Origin: Rhizorhabdus wittichii RW1
GTDB lineage: Bacteria > Pseudomonadota > Alphaproteobacteria > Sphingomonadales > Sphingomonadaceae
Reading direction: 5' to 3'
Assembly (NCBI GenBank): GCA_000016765.1
Contig: CP000699.1
Location: 4,467,501-4,531,500 of the forward strand
DNA length: 64,000 nt
In this document: positions 16,694 through 25,294 of the stretch, piece by piece
Position numbering within the stretch: the stretch's first letter is position 1
How the letters are laid out: each line of letters opens with the position of its first letter
Made by a program: the position numbers and the translations under genes
Notes under the pieces: generated by a model
Database searches by the model: none
Told to the model about the DNA's origin: nothing
What the model saw: the letters and a program-made list of their open reading frames with translations, nothing else

Positions 16694-17839
16694 ATGTTCA
16701 TCATTCGAGAGCTGCAGGAAGTCCGGGACATGGCGCGCGGCGCCGTGCTGCTGGGAACGGGCGGCGGCGGCGACCCCTATATCGGCGAGCTGTTCGTGGG
16801 CGAGCAGATCAAGCGGGGCAATTTCCCGAAGGTCATCGGGGCCGACGAGCTGGAGGACGACGCCTTCGTGCTGTCGATCGCCGGCGTCGGCGCGCCGACC
16901 GTCGGCAGCGAGAACCTGATCAGCGAGAAGATGCTGATGCGCCTGCTCGCCTATGCCGAGGCGCATTTCGGCCGGCGGGTCGACGCGCTGATCAGCGCCG
17001 AGATCGGCGGCTCGAACTCGATCATGCCGCTGGCGCTGTCGGCGATCAGCGGCGTCCCCGTGCTCGACGCCGACGGCATCGGGCGGGCGATGCCGCAGAT
17101 CGAGATGACGACGTTCAGCATCTATGGCTGCCCGGCCAGCCCCTGCATCCTGACCGACGCGCTGGGCAATGTCGTGACGGTCGACGCGATCAGCGACCGC
17201 AAGGTGGAGGACATCTGCCGGGCCGTCGCCAGCGCGCTGGGCGCGCACGTCACCAGCGCGATCTATCCGATGACCGGCAAGCAGGCGCGCGAGGTGGCGG
17301 TGCAACGGTCGCTGAGCCTCGCCTACGGGATCGGCCGGTGCATCCGCACCGCGCGCGAGAGCTCGTCGAACATCTTCGACGCGCTGCTCGCCTATCTGAA
17401 CGACTGGGATGGCCGCCACGCGCGGATATTGTTCGACGGCAAGATCACCGACGTGATCCACGAGACGCGCGACGGCTGGCATTGGGGACAGGCGACGCTG
17501 AGCGGCCTGGGCGACAATCGCGACGAGTGCGTCATCGAGATCCGCAACGAGTTCCTGATCGCCCGGGTGAACGGCGAGCCGGTGGCGATGGTCCCCGACC
17601 TGATCACCGTGCTCGACCGCGAGACGGGGGAGCCGCTGACCGGCAGCATGCTCGCCTATGGCCAGCGCGTGAAGGTGCTCGGCTATGCGGCCGATCCGAT
17701 GCTCTGCCGGCCCGAGGCGCTCGAGGTCGTCGGGCCGCGCATGTTCGGCATCGACCTCGATTTCGTGCCGCTCGCACAGAGCGCCGCCGCCGCGTCGCGC
17801 GTCGGCGCCAAGGCGACGGCTTCCGACCCGGTGGCCTGA
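16694..17839 (+). CDS. DUF917 / S-methyl-thiohydantoin desulfurase family protein
   Basis: The 381-residue protein opens with IIRELQEVRDMARGAVLLGT then GGGGDPYIG, the signature start of DUF917, and contains ISAEIGGSNSIMPL and GVPVLDADGIGRAMPQIEM. This family is now described from a member that removes sulfur from S-methyl-thiohydantoin. It frequently sits next to hydantoinase/oxoprolinase genes, as here (20-bp gap). Whether this protein is a desulfurase, or a metal-dependent partner of the HyuA-like protein, cannot be told from sequence. Confidence 0.85.
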   Translation: MFIIRELQEVRDMARGAVLLGTGGGGDPYIGELFVGEQIKRGNFPKVIGADELEDDAFVLSIAGVGAPTVGSENLISEKMLMRLLAYAEAHFGRRVDALISAEIGGSNSIMPLALSAISGVPVLDADGIGRAMPQIEMTTFSIYGCPASPCILTDALGNVVTVDAISDRKVEDICRAVASALGAHVTSAIYPMTGKQAREVAVQRSLSLAYGIGRCIRTARESSSNIFDALLAYLNDWDGRHARILFDGKITDVIHETRDGWHWGQATLSGLGDNRDECVIEIRNEFLIARVNGEPVAMVPDLITVLDRETGEPLTGSMLAYGQRVKVLGYAADPMLCRPEALEVVGPRMFGIDLDFVPLAQSAAAASRVGAKATASDPVA

Positions 17840-17858
17840 CGACGCCACTACCTGTTTC

Positions 17859-17874
17859 GCGCGGCGACCACCCT
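17859..17874 (+). repeat. 16-bp intergenic direct repeat, copy 2
   Basis: Second exact copy of GCGCGGCGACCACCCT, 105 bp upstream of the TonB receptor start. Flanks of the two copies are not alike, so a recent duplication of a longer segment is unlikely. Confidence 0.45.
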
Positions 17875-17978
17875 CCGCCGCCGGTTGTCCGGCGACATCA
17901 GGGGTCTAGGGTTTGCCTGCGAAAATCGCGCTGCAAGCCCGGCAGGACCGGGCATCCAGGGAAAAATGAGGGGGTGAT

Positions 17979-20036
17979 ATGGTCTCTCGATACGCACTTG
18001 CGCTTTGTTCCGTTGCTTCCGTCCTGCTGACCGCCTCGCCCGCCTTCGCGCAGAAGAGCGCCGCCGCGGCGACCGAGGCGGACGCCCAGGGCGACATCAT
18101 CGTCACCGCGCGCCAGCGCGCCGAGCCGCTCCAGAAGGTGCCGGATTCGATCACCCTGCTGTCGGCGGACATGATCGAGAAGGCCGGGATCAACTCGACC
18201 GCCGATCTCGGCCGCTTCGTGCCCAACCTCTATTTCCGCGACGGCCACCGGGGCGGCGCCTCGGCGATCACCGTCCGGGGCCTGATCACGCCGCAGGGCG
18301 GCGAGATGCCGATCGCGCTGGTCGTCGATGGCGTGCAGCTTTCGGGCAACGACTATTTCCTCCAGGACCTGCTCGACGTCGAGAACATCCAGGTGCTGCA
18401 GGGGCCGCAGGGCGCGCTCTACGGCCAGGGCGCGGTCGCCGGCGCGGTGATCATCACCACCCGCCAGCCGACCGACGAGTTCCAGATCTACGCGAAGGCG
18501 GGATATGGCAGCGGCGACAACTTCACCGGCGTCGCCCGCATCTCCGGCCCGCTGGTCAACGACCGGCTCTATTTCAAGCTGCTCGGATCGTTCCGCGAGG
18601 CCGACGGCGTGATCAAGGACGCGAACGGCGTGCCCCGCGACTATGCGCATCGCTATCTGGTGCGCGGCGAGATCAAATATGATCATGAGGCGACGCGCGC
18701 CACGGCGGCGCTGAGCTATGGCCGCGACCGCAATGGCGCGATCTACCAGGATTATGCGCCGGTCGTGAACGGCGTGGTCCAGCCCGACGACCCCGGCCTC
18801 GGCATCACCAGCGACATCGTCGGCGTCGACCGGGTCAGGCGCTTCTCCAGCTCGCTCAGGATCGAGCAGGACATCGGCGACGGCGCGCTGGCGCTGACCA
18901 CCGCCTACAACACGCTCGACCAGGTGACGCGCGGCGACGCCGACTGGACCGCGGCGGACCGCTTCTCGCAATATAATCTGAACGACTATCGGCTGTTCAA
19001 CGGCGACCTCCGCTACACCTCGAAGAGCGACCAGCGGCTGCGCTACGTGTTCGGCGCCTTCTACCAGAAGCGCCGGATCGAGGAGGCGGTGCAGGTCGCC
19101 TTCCTGCCCGGCTCGGGCCGGACGGGCTTCGCGGTCGACACCCGCGACACCCAGCGCAGCGAGGCGTGGGCGCTGTTCGGGCAGCTCAACTATGACGTCA
19201 CCAGCAAGCTCGAGCTGACCACCGCGCTGCGCTACGACGACAACAACCGCAAATTCTTCAACATCGGCACCAATGTGAAGATGCGGGCCAAGTTCAACAA
19301 ATTGCAGCCCAAGGTGTCGCTGGCCTACAAGTGGACCGACGGCCTGATGACCTATGCGACCTATGCGCAGGGCTTCAGGAGCGGCGGCTTCAACACGGCG
19401 GCGTCGCTGTTCGCCGGGCCGATCATCGCGGCGGAGAAGTCGAACAACTACGAGCTCGGCTTCAAGGCGCGCCTGCCGCTCCATTCGAACCTGACGGCGT
19501 CCTTCTACCGCATCGACGTCAAGGACGCGCAATTCTACTTCGCGTCGTCGATCCCGCCGTCGCAGAACACGATCAACATCAAGTCGGTGAAGATCACCGG
19601 CGGCGAGGTGCAGCTTTCGTCCAACCCGATCAAGCCGCTGCGCATCGACCTGGGCGTCGGCGTCAGCCATTCCGAGATCCAGGATTTCAACGGCACCGGC
19701 TTCAACGACGGCAACATCTTCCCGACGGTGCCGGCCTATTCGATCCGCGGATCGATCAGCTACGCCATCCCGGTGGGCGAGGACCTGACCATCACTCCGC
19801 GCGTCGACACCTATGAGCGCGGCCGGCTGTTCTTCGACGCCGCCAACCTGGTGCGGTCGGGGCCGATCAACCTGACCGACCTCCGGCTCAACGTCGAGAC
19901 CGGGCCGTGGGAGTTCTCCGGCTTCGTCACCAATGTCGGCAACACCCGCTATGGCGAGACGGTGACGCCGACCAGCGGGCTGCGGACGATCAATGCGCCG
20001 CGGACCTATGGCTTCTCGGTGAGTTTCCGTCATTAA
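17979..20036 (+). CDS. TonB-dependent outer-membrane receptor
   Basis: A 24-residue signal peptide (MVSRYALALCSVASVLLTAS, ending AFAQ) is followed by a TonB box-like DIIVTARQRAEPLQKVP and a plug domain with ITVRGLI, IALVVDGV, NIQVLQGPQGALYGQGAVAG and VIITTRQP. The remaining 500 residues alternate as a 22-strand barrel would, ending in FSVSFRH, close to the aromatic C-terminus rule. It probably imports the compound handled by the upstream enzymes. The 140-bp upstream gap carries the second 16-bp repeat, so it may have its own promoter. Confidence 0.93.
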   Translation: MVSRYALALCSVASVLLTASPAFAQKSAAAATEADAQGDIIVTARQRAEPLQKVPDSITLLSADMIEKAGINSTADLGRFVPNLYFRDGHRGGASAITVRGLITPQGGEMPIALVVDGVQLSGNDYFLQDLLDVENIQVLQGPQGALYGQGAVAGAVIITTRQPTDEFQIYAKAGYGSGDNFTGVARISGPLVNDRLYFKLLGSFREADGVIKDANGVPRDYAHRYLVRGEIKYDHEATRATAALSYGRDRNGAIYQDYAPVVNGVVQPDDPGLGITSDIVGVDRVRRFSSSLRIEQDIGDGALALTTAYNTLDQVTRGDADWTAADRFSQYNLNDYRLFNGDLRYTSKSDQRLRYVFGAFYQKRRIEEAVQVAFLPGSGRTGFAVDTRDTQRSEAWALFGQLNYDVTSKLELTTALRYDDNNRKFFNIGTNVKMRAKFNKLQPKVSLAYKWTDGLMTYATYAQGFRSGGFNTAASLFAGPIIAAEKSNNYELGFKARLPLHSNLTASFYRIDVKDAQFYFASSIPPSQNTINIKSVKITGGEVQLSSNPIKPLRIDLGVGVSHSEIQDFNGTGFNDGNIFPTVPAYSIRGSISYAIPVGEDLTITPRVDTYERGRLFFDAANLVRSGPINLTDLRLNVETGPWEFSGFVTNVGNTRYGETVTPTSGLRTINAPRTYGFSVSFRH

Positions 20037-20053
20037 GCGATGAGGCGATGGGG

Positions 20054-20088
20054 AGGGTGGCGGCCGCCGGCCGGCCGCCCTTTCCTTA
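20054..20088 (+). terminator. Probable intrinsic terminator after the TonB receptor gene
   Basis: AGGGTGGC (20054-20061) pairs with GCCGCCCT (20074-20081) with one G-T wobble, and a TTTCCTT tract follows. The loop is GC-rich and may extend the pairing. The MFS gene begins 11 bp after it, so termination is likely partial. Confidence 0.45.
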
Positions 20089-20098
20089 ACGGGATGGG

Positions 20099-21400
20099 AT
20101 GCCGATGACCGAGCGAACGCAGCATCCACGGGCCTGGCTGTTCGTCGGCATCTTCACCTTCTGCTATCTGGTGTCGTCGCTCGACCGTTATGTCGTCAAC
20201 CTGACGATCCAGCCGATCGCCACCAGCCTGCACCTGGACGACGTCCAGATCAGCATGCTGGTGGGACTGGCCTTCACGCTGTTCTATTCGACGGCGGGGC
20301 TGCTGCTCGGGGCGCTCGTCGACCGCTACGACCGGCGGGTCATCGTCGTCTGCGGGATCGTCATCTGGACGATGGCGACCGCGTTCACCGGCCTCGCCTG
20401 GAGCTATGCGTCGCTGCTGCTGGCGCGCATCCTGGTCGGGACGGGCGAGGCGGCGCTGTCGCCCTCGGCCTATTCGATCATCGCCGAGACCTTTCCGCCG
20501 GCGAAGCTCAGCCGGCCGACCAGCATCTATTTCCTCGGCGGGGCGATCGGGCCCGGCATATCGCTCGTCCTCGGCGGGCTGATGCTGGGCGTCGCCGAAC
20601 ATCTCAACCAGGCCCAGGCGCTCGGCTGGCTCGACAATGAGCCGTGGCGCTTCGTGCTGCTGCTCGCGGCGGCTCCGGGCGCGCTGGCGGCGCTGGCGGT
20701 GTTCCTGTTCGTCACCGATCCGCGCCGGTCGCGGCCCGCGCCCGAGCGCGCCAGGCCCGCGACCAGCCTGGTCGGGGAACTGCGCACCAAGCCGGCGCTC
20801 TATGCGGCGCTGCTGATCGGCGTGAGCGCCGTGTCGGTCCAGATCAACGGGCTCGCCGTGTGGTGGCCGACCCATGCGCTGCGCAGCTTCGGCTGGCCGC
20901 TGACGCAGAGCGGCGTCTGGTTCGGCGGGGCGCTGGCCGGCGGCGCGCTGATCGGCATCGCCCTGGGCGGGTCGCTCGGCACGGCGATGAGCCGCCGGCT
21001 CGGCGAGCGCGGCGTCAGTCTGGCGATGGCGCTGCTGTCGGCGGGCGCGCTGATCCCGATGGCGGGCGCGACGCTGATCCCCGATCCGATGATGCAGTTC
21101 GGCGCGGTCGCGCTGTCGCTCGCGCTCGCCTTCGCGGTCAACTGCCTGGCGCCGACCGCCTTCCAGCTCGCCGCCAGCCCCGACGTGCGCGGGCGGATCG
21201 CGGCGCTCTACGTCAGCGTCGGGACCGTGGTCGGCGCCGGCGTGGGGCCGGTGCTGGTCGCCTTCATCGGCCAGATGCGGATCGGCGGCGCTCCGGCGGG
21301 GCTGGGCGTCGGGCTCGCCAGCGTCGGTTTCGGCAGCGGCCTGTGCATGATCCTCGCCTTCGCCTGGGCGAGCCGGAGCGGCGCCTCCCGGACGGTTTAG
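20099..21400 (+). CDS. MFS transporter
   Basis: The 433-residue protein has twelve hydrophobic segments. Motif A between segments 2 and 3 reads GALVDRYDRRVIV, and SSLDRYVVNLTIQPI in segment 1 with LVGTGEAALSPSAYSIIAE in segment 4 are typical of the aromatic-acid/hexuronate (phthalate permease-like) branch. It is likely the inner-membrane uptake step behind the TonB receptor encoded 62 bp upstream. Start could also be the ATG at 20105. Its stop overlaps the stop of the convergent TauE gene. Confidence 0.9.
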   Translation: MPMTERTQHPRAWLFVGIFTFCYLVSSLDRYVVNLTIQPIATSLHLDDVQISMLVGLAFTLFYSTAGLLLGALVDRYDRRVIVVCGIVIWTMATAFTGLAWSYASLLLARILVGTGEAALSPSAYSIIAETFPPAKLSRPTSIYFLGGAIGPGISLVLGGLMLGVAEHLNQAQALGWLDNEPWRFVLLLAAAPGALAALAVFLFVTDPRRSRPAPERARPATSLVGELRTKPALYAALLIGVSAVSVQINGLAVWWPTHALRSFGWPLTQSGVWFGGALAGGALIGIALGGSLGTAMSRRLGERGVSLAMALLSAGALIPMAGATLIPDPMMQFGAVALSLALAFAVNCLAPTAFQLAASPDVRGRIAALYVSVGTVVGAGVGPVLVAFIGQMRIGGAPAGLGVGLASVGFGSGLCMILAFAWASRSGASRTV

Positions 21401-22185
21401 GCCAGTGCCTTCCACAGGCTGAAGACGCTGGTCGCGACGAGGACGATGCCGACCATCGTCAGCAGCCGCTTCGCCGGGATGCGCTTGACCAGCAGCGCGC
21501 CGATCGGCGCCGCGAGCAGGCCGCCGATGATCAGGCCGACCGCCGCGATGGTGAAGGCCTGCAGTCCGAGCGTCGCGACGAAGGTCAGCGAGATGGTCGA
21601 GGTCAGGAAGAACTCGGCGGTGTTGACCGTGCCGATCGTGCGGCGGGGCTCGGTGCCCTGGACCAGCAGGTTCGAGGTCACGACCGGCCCCCAGCCGCCG
21701 CCGCCCGCTGCGTCGAGGAAGCCGCCGACCAGGCCGAGCGGGGCGATGACCTTCGCCGGCTTGTGCTCGGCGCCATGGTCCATCCGCCAGGCGCGCCACA
21801 GCAGGTAGACGCCGATCCCGACCAAATAGGCCATCACGAACGGCCGCGCGACCGAGCCGTCGATATTGGCGAGCAGATAGGCGCCGAGGATGCCGCCGAG
21901 CATGCCGGGCAGGACGAGCCGCGCGAACAGCCGCCAGTCGACGTTGCGCTGGGCGATGTGGCTGACCGCCGAGGCGGCGGTGGTGAAGGTCTCGACCAGA
22001 TGGACGCTGGCGGAGGCGCGCGCCGGGGCGATGCCGATGACGCTGACCAGCAGCGTATTGGTGATGACGCCGAACGCCATGCCGAGCGCGCCGTCGACGA
22101 CCTGCGCCACGAAGCCGACGGCGATGAACGGCGCCAGCGCCTCGATATGGGCGAAGGTCAGTTCGGGAAGCAAGAAGGAGAACAT
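21397..22185 (-). CDS. TauE/SafE-family sulfite exporter-like membrane protein
   Basis: Starting at the MFSFLLPELT methionine (22185) the product is 262 residues with eight hydrophobic segments. GFVAQVVDGALGMAFGVITN near the start and LVGGFLDAAGGGGWGPVVTS in the second half are the duplicated family motifs. TauE/SafE proteins export sulfite or organosulfonates produced during degradation of sulfur compounds. An earlier ATG (22233) is possible but less conserved. Its presence beside a DUF917 gene is consistent with release of inorganic sulfur in this pathway, which is inference. Confidence 0.88.
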   Translation of the reverse strand: MFSFLLPELTFAHIEALAPFIAVGFVAQVVDGALGMAFGVITNTLLVSVIGIAPARASASVHLVETFTTAASAVSHIAQRNVDWRLFARLVLPGMLGGILGAYLLANIDGSVARPFVMAYLVGIGVYLLWRAWRMDHGAEHKPAKVIAPLGLVGGFLDAAGGGGWGPVVTSNLLVQGTEPRRTIGTVNTAEFFLTSTISLTFVATLGLQAFTIAAVGLIIGGLLAAPIGALLVKRIPAKRLLTMVGIVLVATSVFSLWKALA

Positions 22186-22200
22186 GCGACTGGTCTTCCA

Positions 22201-22241
22201 TCCGGAAAATCCCGGCCGGCGCCTTTCAGGCACCGGCCGGG
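22201..22241 (-). terminator. Intrinsic terminator after the minus-strand TonB receptor
   Basis: On the minus strand CCCGGCCGGTGCC pairs with GGCGCCGGCCGGG (22241-22211) around a TGAAA loop, followed by ATTTTCC. This is a strong 13-bp stem with one mismatch, 38 bp after the receptor stop and just before the TauE start. Confidence 0.75.
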
Positions 22242-22278
22242 ACGGGAAAGCAAGGCAGCTTTTGTCGGCTGCCGGCTA

Positions 22279-24723
22279 TCAGAACTTCGCCTTGACGGTC
22301 GCACCCCAGGTGCGCTGGTCGCCGAGGGTGCCGGCGATCAGGCCGACATTGCCGGGGGCGACCTGCAACAGATCGATATATTTCTTGTCGAAGGCGTTGC
22401 GGACCCAGCCGAAGACGTCGAACCGCTCGGTGCGGAAGCCGGCGCGGAAGTTGGTCACGATATAGCCCTTCACCTCGGTATAGACCGACGGCGAGGCGTT
22501 CGAGTTCCAGTGCGAGCGGTAATTGCCGTCGGTGCCGATATATGCCTGGCCCTCGTTCGCCAGCAGCGCGACCGGGATGTTGGCCTCGGCGCCGAAGGAG
22601 GCGGACCAGCGCGAGACGCCGGGGAGGCGCTGGCCGGAGATGTCGCACTGGCGCGGGCTGAGCGCACCGGGGACGCCCGGCTGCGAATAGTCCGGCGTGG
22701 CGCCCGCCGGCTGGAGCGTGCCGCCCGACAGCTCGGGCGGGCAGGGCGCGTTGTCGAACTTCTTGTACTTCGCGTCGGTGTAGGCGCCGCTCACATAAGC
22801 GAGGAAGCGCTCGCTGGGATTGATGCGGAAGTCGGTCTCGACGCCCTGCGACCGGACCTTGCCGGCGTTGGCGAGATAGCCGCGCACCGTGCCGAACTGA
22901 CCGCCGTTCACGGTCGCCTGGAAATTCTTGATGTCGGTGCGGAAGGCGCTGATGTTGAAGGTGGCCCTGCGATCCCAGAACTGGGTCTTGAGGCCGACTT
23001 CGAAGTGATGGACCGATTCCGGCTTCACCGTGCTCGCCGAGAGATCGGGCACGTTGGCCGCGGTGAGCGGCAGGCCGTTCTGGTTGATGCCGACGGTCTT
23101 GAAGCTCTTCGCATAGGTGGCGTAGCCGAGGATGCCGGGCGCGAACTTGTAGTTCACGTTCAGATCATAGCTGAAGTTCCACTTGCTCACCGACGGGCTG
23201 GTCGACTGCGGCTGATACACGCCGCACTGGGCCGCCAGGGCGGTGCCCGCCGCCGGAGCCGGGGTGCAGCTGATCACCTGGCCCGCGCCGTTGGTGACGA
23301 CGCGCTCATAGAAGCCGCTCTTCTTGTCGTAGTTCAGGCGGACGCCCGGCTGGATGGTCAGGGCGTCGGTCACCTTCCAGGCGAGCTGGCCGAAGGCCGC
23401 CGCGCTGGTGCTCTTGAGATATTGCGTGTTGGTGGCGGTCAGGCCGTCGAGGATGCTCGGATCGTTCGCCTGGGCGCCGGTGAGGCTCCAGCGGCTGGCG
23501 TCGATGCCCTGGGATTCGGTGCCCTGGGTGTCGATGCGCTGCTTGAAGCCGAACAGGCCGACGACGAAGTCGATCTTCTCGCCCTCGTAATTATAGCGGA
23601 ATTCCTGGCTGTACTGATCCTGCTGCGACGGGTTCTGCGACTTGGCGACGACCGACAGGCCGGTGAAGTCGCGGTCGTTCTCCGGCTTCCAATCCCAGAA
23701 GCGCCAGGCGGTGATCGAGGTGAAGGTGCCGATGCCGGCATCCCAGACCGCCTTGAGCGACACGCCGCCGATCTTGTTGCCGGCATTGAGGCTGGAGTCG
23801 AGATCGGTCAGGCGGTCATAGGGATTGCGGCTCGGCACCTGATAATTGCGGCCGGCGGCGTTGGCGGCGGCGACGAGCGCGTCATATTGGCGGGAGAGGG
23901 CGCGCTGGGTCCGGCCGACGCGGACGAAGGTGGTGCCGTAGCCCAGGGGGTCCTGCTTGCTGTAGTCGCCCGACAGGGTGATCTTGAGGTCGTCGCTGGG
24001 CTTGAACAACAGGGTGCCGCGCACGCCGAGATTGTCCTGCTCGTTGATATATTGCCCGGTGGTGACGTTGTAGAGCGTGCCGCGGCGCGAGGTCACGCCA
24101 CCGGCGACGCGCACCGCGACCTTGTCGGACAGCGGACCCGACACGGCGGCCTTGGCCTGCTTGAACTCCAGGTTGCCGGCCGTCACCTCGGCGCGGCCCT
24201 CGAAATCGAAGGTCGGCTGGTTGGTGGTGATGTTGATGGCGCCGGCGGTGGTGTTCTTGCCGTAGAGCGTGCCCTGCGGACCGCGCAGCACCTCGACCTG
24301 GTTCACGTCGAGGAAATCGAACACGGCGGCGGCGACGCGCGAGTTGTAGACGTCGTCGACATAGATGCCGACGCCCTGCTCGAAGCCGTCGCTGGTCAGG
24401 CCGAACGGAACGCCGAGGCCGCGGATGTTGACCGAGGTGTTGCGCGGGTTGGACGAATAGACCTGCAGCGTCGGCGCGAGCTGCTGCAGCTTCAGGATGT
24501 TGAAGTTGCCGGTGCTCTCGATCTGGTTGGCGCCGACCACCGAGATCGCCAGCGGCACTTCCTGCGCGGTCTCCTGCCGGCGGCGCGCGGTGACGATGAT
24601 CTCGCTGTTCGCGCGCGGCGATTCGAACTGCGCGGCGTCGTCGGCCGCAGGCGGCGCGTCCTGCGCATGGAGCGGAGTGGTGAGGCCGGCCAGTGCGGCG
24701 CTCGCCAGGAGCAGTTTCTTCAT
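22279..24723 (-). CDS. TonB-dependent outer-membrane receptor
   Basis: The 814-residue protein has a signal peptide (MKKLLLASAALAGLTTPLHA), a SEIIVTARRRQETAQEVPLA plug start, VNIRGLGV, IYVDDVYNSR and VEVLRGPQGTLYGKNTTAG. Barrel strands follow to a C-terminal WGATVKAKF ending in Phe, as required for assembly by Bam. The gene is headed by a distinctive leader: a -10 TATAAT, a 16-bp palindrome and a 12-bp hairpin. The substrate may be related to that of the neighbouring transporter genes. Confidence 0.93.
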   Translation of the reverse strand: MKKLLLASAALAGLTTPLHAQDAPPAADDAAQFESPRANSEIIVTARRRQETAQEVPLAISVVGANQIESTGNFNILKLQQLAPTLQVYSSNPRNTSVNIRGLGVPFGLTSDGFEQGVGIYVDDVYNSRVAAAVFDFLDVNQVEVLRGPQGTLYGKNTTAGAINITTNQPTFDFEGRAEVTAGNLEFKQAKAAVSGPLSDKVAVRVAGGVTSRRGTLYNVTTGQYINEQDNLGVRGTLLFKPSDDLKITLSGDYSKQDPLGYGTTFVRVGRTQRALSRQYDALVAAANAAGRNYQVPSRNPYDRLTDLDSSLNAGNKIGGVSLKAVWDAGIGTFTSITAWRFWDWKPENDRDFTGLSVVAKSQNPSQQDQYSQEFRYNYEGEKIDFVVGLFGFKQRIDTQGTESQGIDASRWSLTGAQANDPSILDGLTATNTQYLKSTSAAAFGQLAWKVTDALTIQPGVRLNYDKKSGFYERVVTNGAGQVISCTPAPAAGTALAAQCGVYQPQSTSPSVSKWNFSYDLNVNYKFAPGILGYATYAKSFKTVGINQNGLPLTAANVPDLSASTVKPESVHHFEVGLKTQFWDRRATFNISAFRTDIKNFQATVNGGQFGTVRGYLANAGKVRSQGVETDFRINPSERFLAYVSGAYTDAKYKKFDNAPCPPELSGGTLQPAGATPDYSQPGVPGALSPRQCDISGQRLPGVSRWSASFGAEANIPVALLANEGQAYIGTDGNYRSHWNSNASPSVYTEVKGYIVTNFRAGFRTERFDVFGWVRNAFDKKYIDLLQVAPGNVGLIAGTLGDQRTWGATVKAKF

Positions 24724-24766
24724 GATGTCCCCCTTCTCGAGATATCGGTTTGCCCGGGACGCCGAT

Positions 24767-24797
24767 GGGGAGAGCGGGGTGGGCGCCCGCTCTCCCC
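24767..24797 (-). promoter_or_regulatory. 12-bp hairpin in the leader of the TonB receptor mRNA
   Basis: GGGGAGAGCGGG (24767-24778) and its exact complement (24786-24797) flank a 7-base loop. The hairpin lies 44-74 bases upstream of the receptor ATG and downstream of the predicted promoter, so it is in the 5' untranslated region. No U tract follows. It may affect mRNA stability or be a regulatory fold; no known riboswitch is recognised. Confidence 0.5.
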
Positions 24798-24860
24798 GCC
24801 CCCGGGGTGTGAGGGAGACATTATCTCTACTCTTTTGAGAGAGAAGAAAGAAAATCTATC

Positions 24861-24892
24861 ATTATAGTAGATAAAAGAGTTTAGCTAAACTC
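24861..24892 (-). promoter_or_regulatory. TonB receptor promoter with 16-bp palindromic operator
   Basis: On the minus strand a perfect TATAAT (24866-24861) is preceded by the perfect palindrome GAGTTTAGCTAAACTC (24877-24892), which covers where the -35 box should be. The surroundings are the most AT-rich stretch of this part of the window. A dimeric repressor binding the palindrome would block the promoter. Confidence 0.55.
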
Positions 24893-24942
24893 AAGATATT
24901 GATTTTAAAGGTGTATTTTTGGCTTTGTGAGTTTCCTTATCT

Positions 24943-25033
24943 GTCATTCCCGCGAAAGCGGGAATCCACGGTCGCGGCACATTCCGTCTCCTGCGGGCCG
25001 CCGTCCATGGATTCCCGCTTTCGCGGGAATGAC
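24943..25033. repeat. 91-bp REPIN-like element (copy A)
   Basis: Two inverted units, GTCATTCCCGCGAAAGCGGG and its complement, flank a 40-bp centre. The whole element is nearly identical to the reverse complement of 44690-44780, including the centre, so these are dispersed copies of the same mobile unit and not just similar palindromes. Confidence 0.8.
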
Positions 25034-25070
25034 GGAAGCGAGGGCGGGAGGTGACGGGAGAGGGGTGCCC

Positions 25071-25274
25071 TCAGGCGGGCTGGACGCCGTCGGCGTCGAC
25101 ATGGTCGGGGCCGATCAGGACGCCCCGGACCCTCACCCGTTTCTCGACCAGGTCGACCGGGGTGCGGTGCAGGTCGAGGCGGTAGAGGCCGCCCCGGTCG
25201 CGCTGGAGGATGAAGCCGCCGCCGACGCGGCGGAGCAGGCCCGTCTCGTCGACCCCCGTCTCGTCGACCCCCAT
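25071..25274 (-). CDS. DUF5818-like small protein, 67 aa
   Basis: From ATG 25274 the protein reads MGVDETGVDETGLLRRVGGG and continues GLYRLDLHRTPVDLVEKRVR, then GPDHVDADGVQPA. The middle and end match the small OB-like protein I recall as DUF5818, found next to pyrF in sphingomonads. Its N-terminus contains imperfect repeats of the 12-base unit encoding VDET, unusual for the family, and the frame stays open upstream to the pyrF stop. Function unknown. Confidence 0.6.
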   Translation of the reverse strand: MGVDETGVDETGLLRRVGGGFILQRDRGGLYRLDLHRTPVDLVEKRVRVRGVLIGPDHVDADGVQPA

Positions 25275-25294
25275 CTCGTCGACCGGCGTGCCGG

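Noticed and set aside
17898-20129. 743-codon minus-strand frame
   Set aside because: Antisense shadow of the TonB receptor gene; no motifs or start signals.
24767-24797. Known riboswitch in the TonB receptor leader
   Set aside because: Only a simple hairpin is visible; no conserved cobalamin, TPP or similar core is recognisable.
20644-24867. 1407-codon plus-strand frame
   Set aside because: Runs through the MFS gene in another frame and antisense to TauE and TonB genes; long only because stop codons are rare in GC-rich antisense frames.
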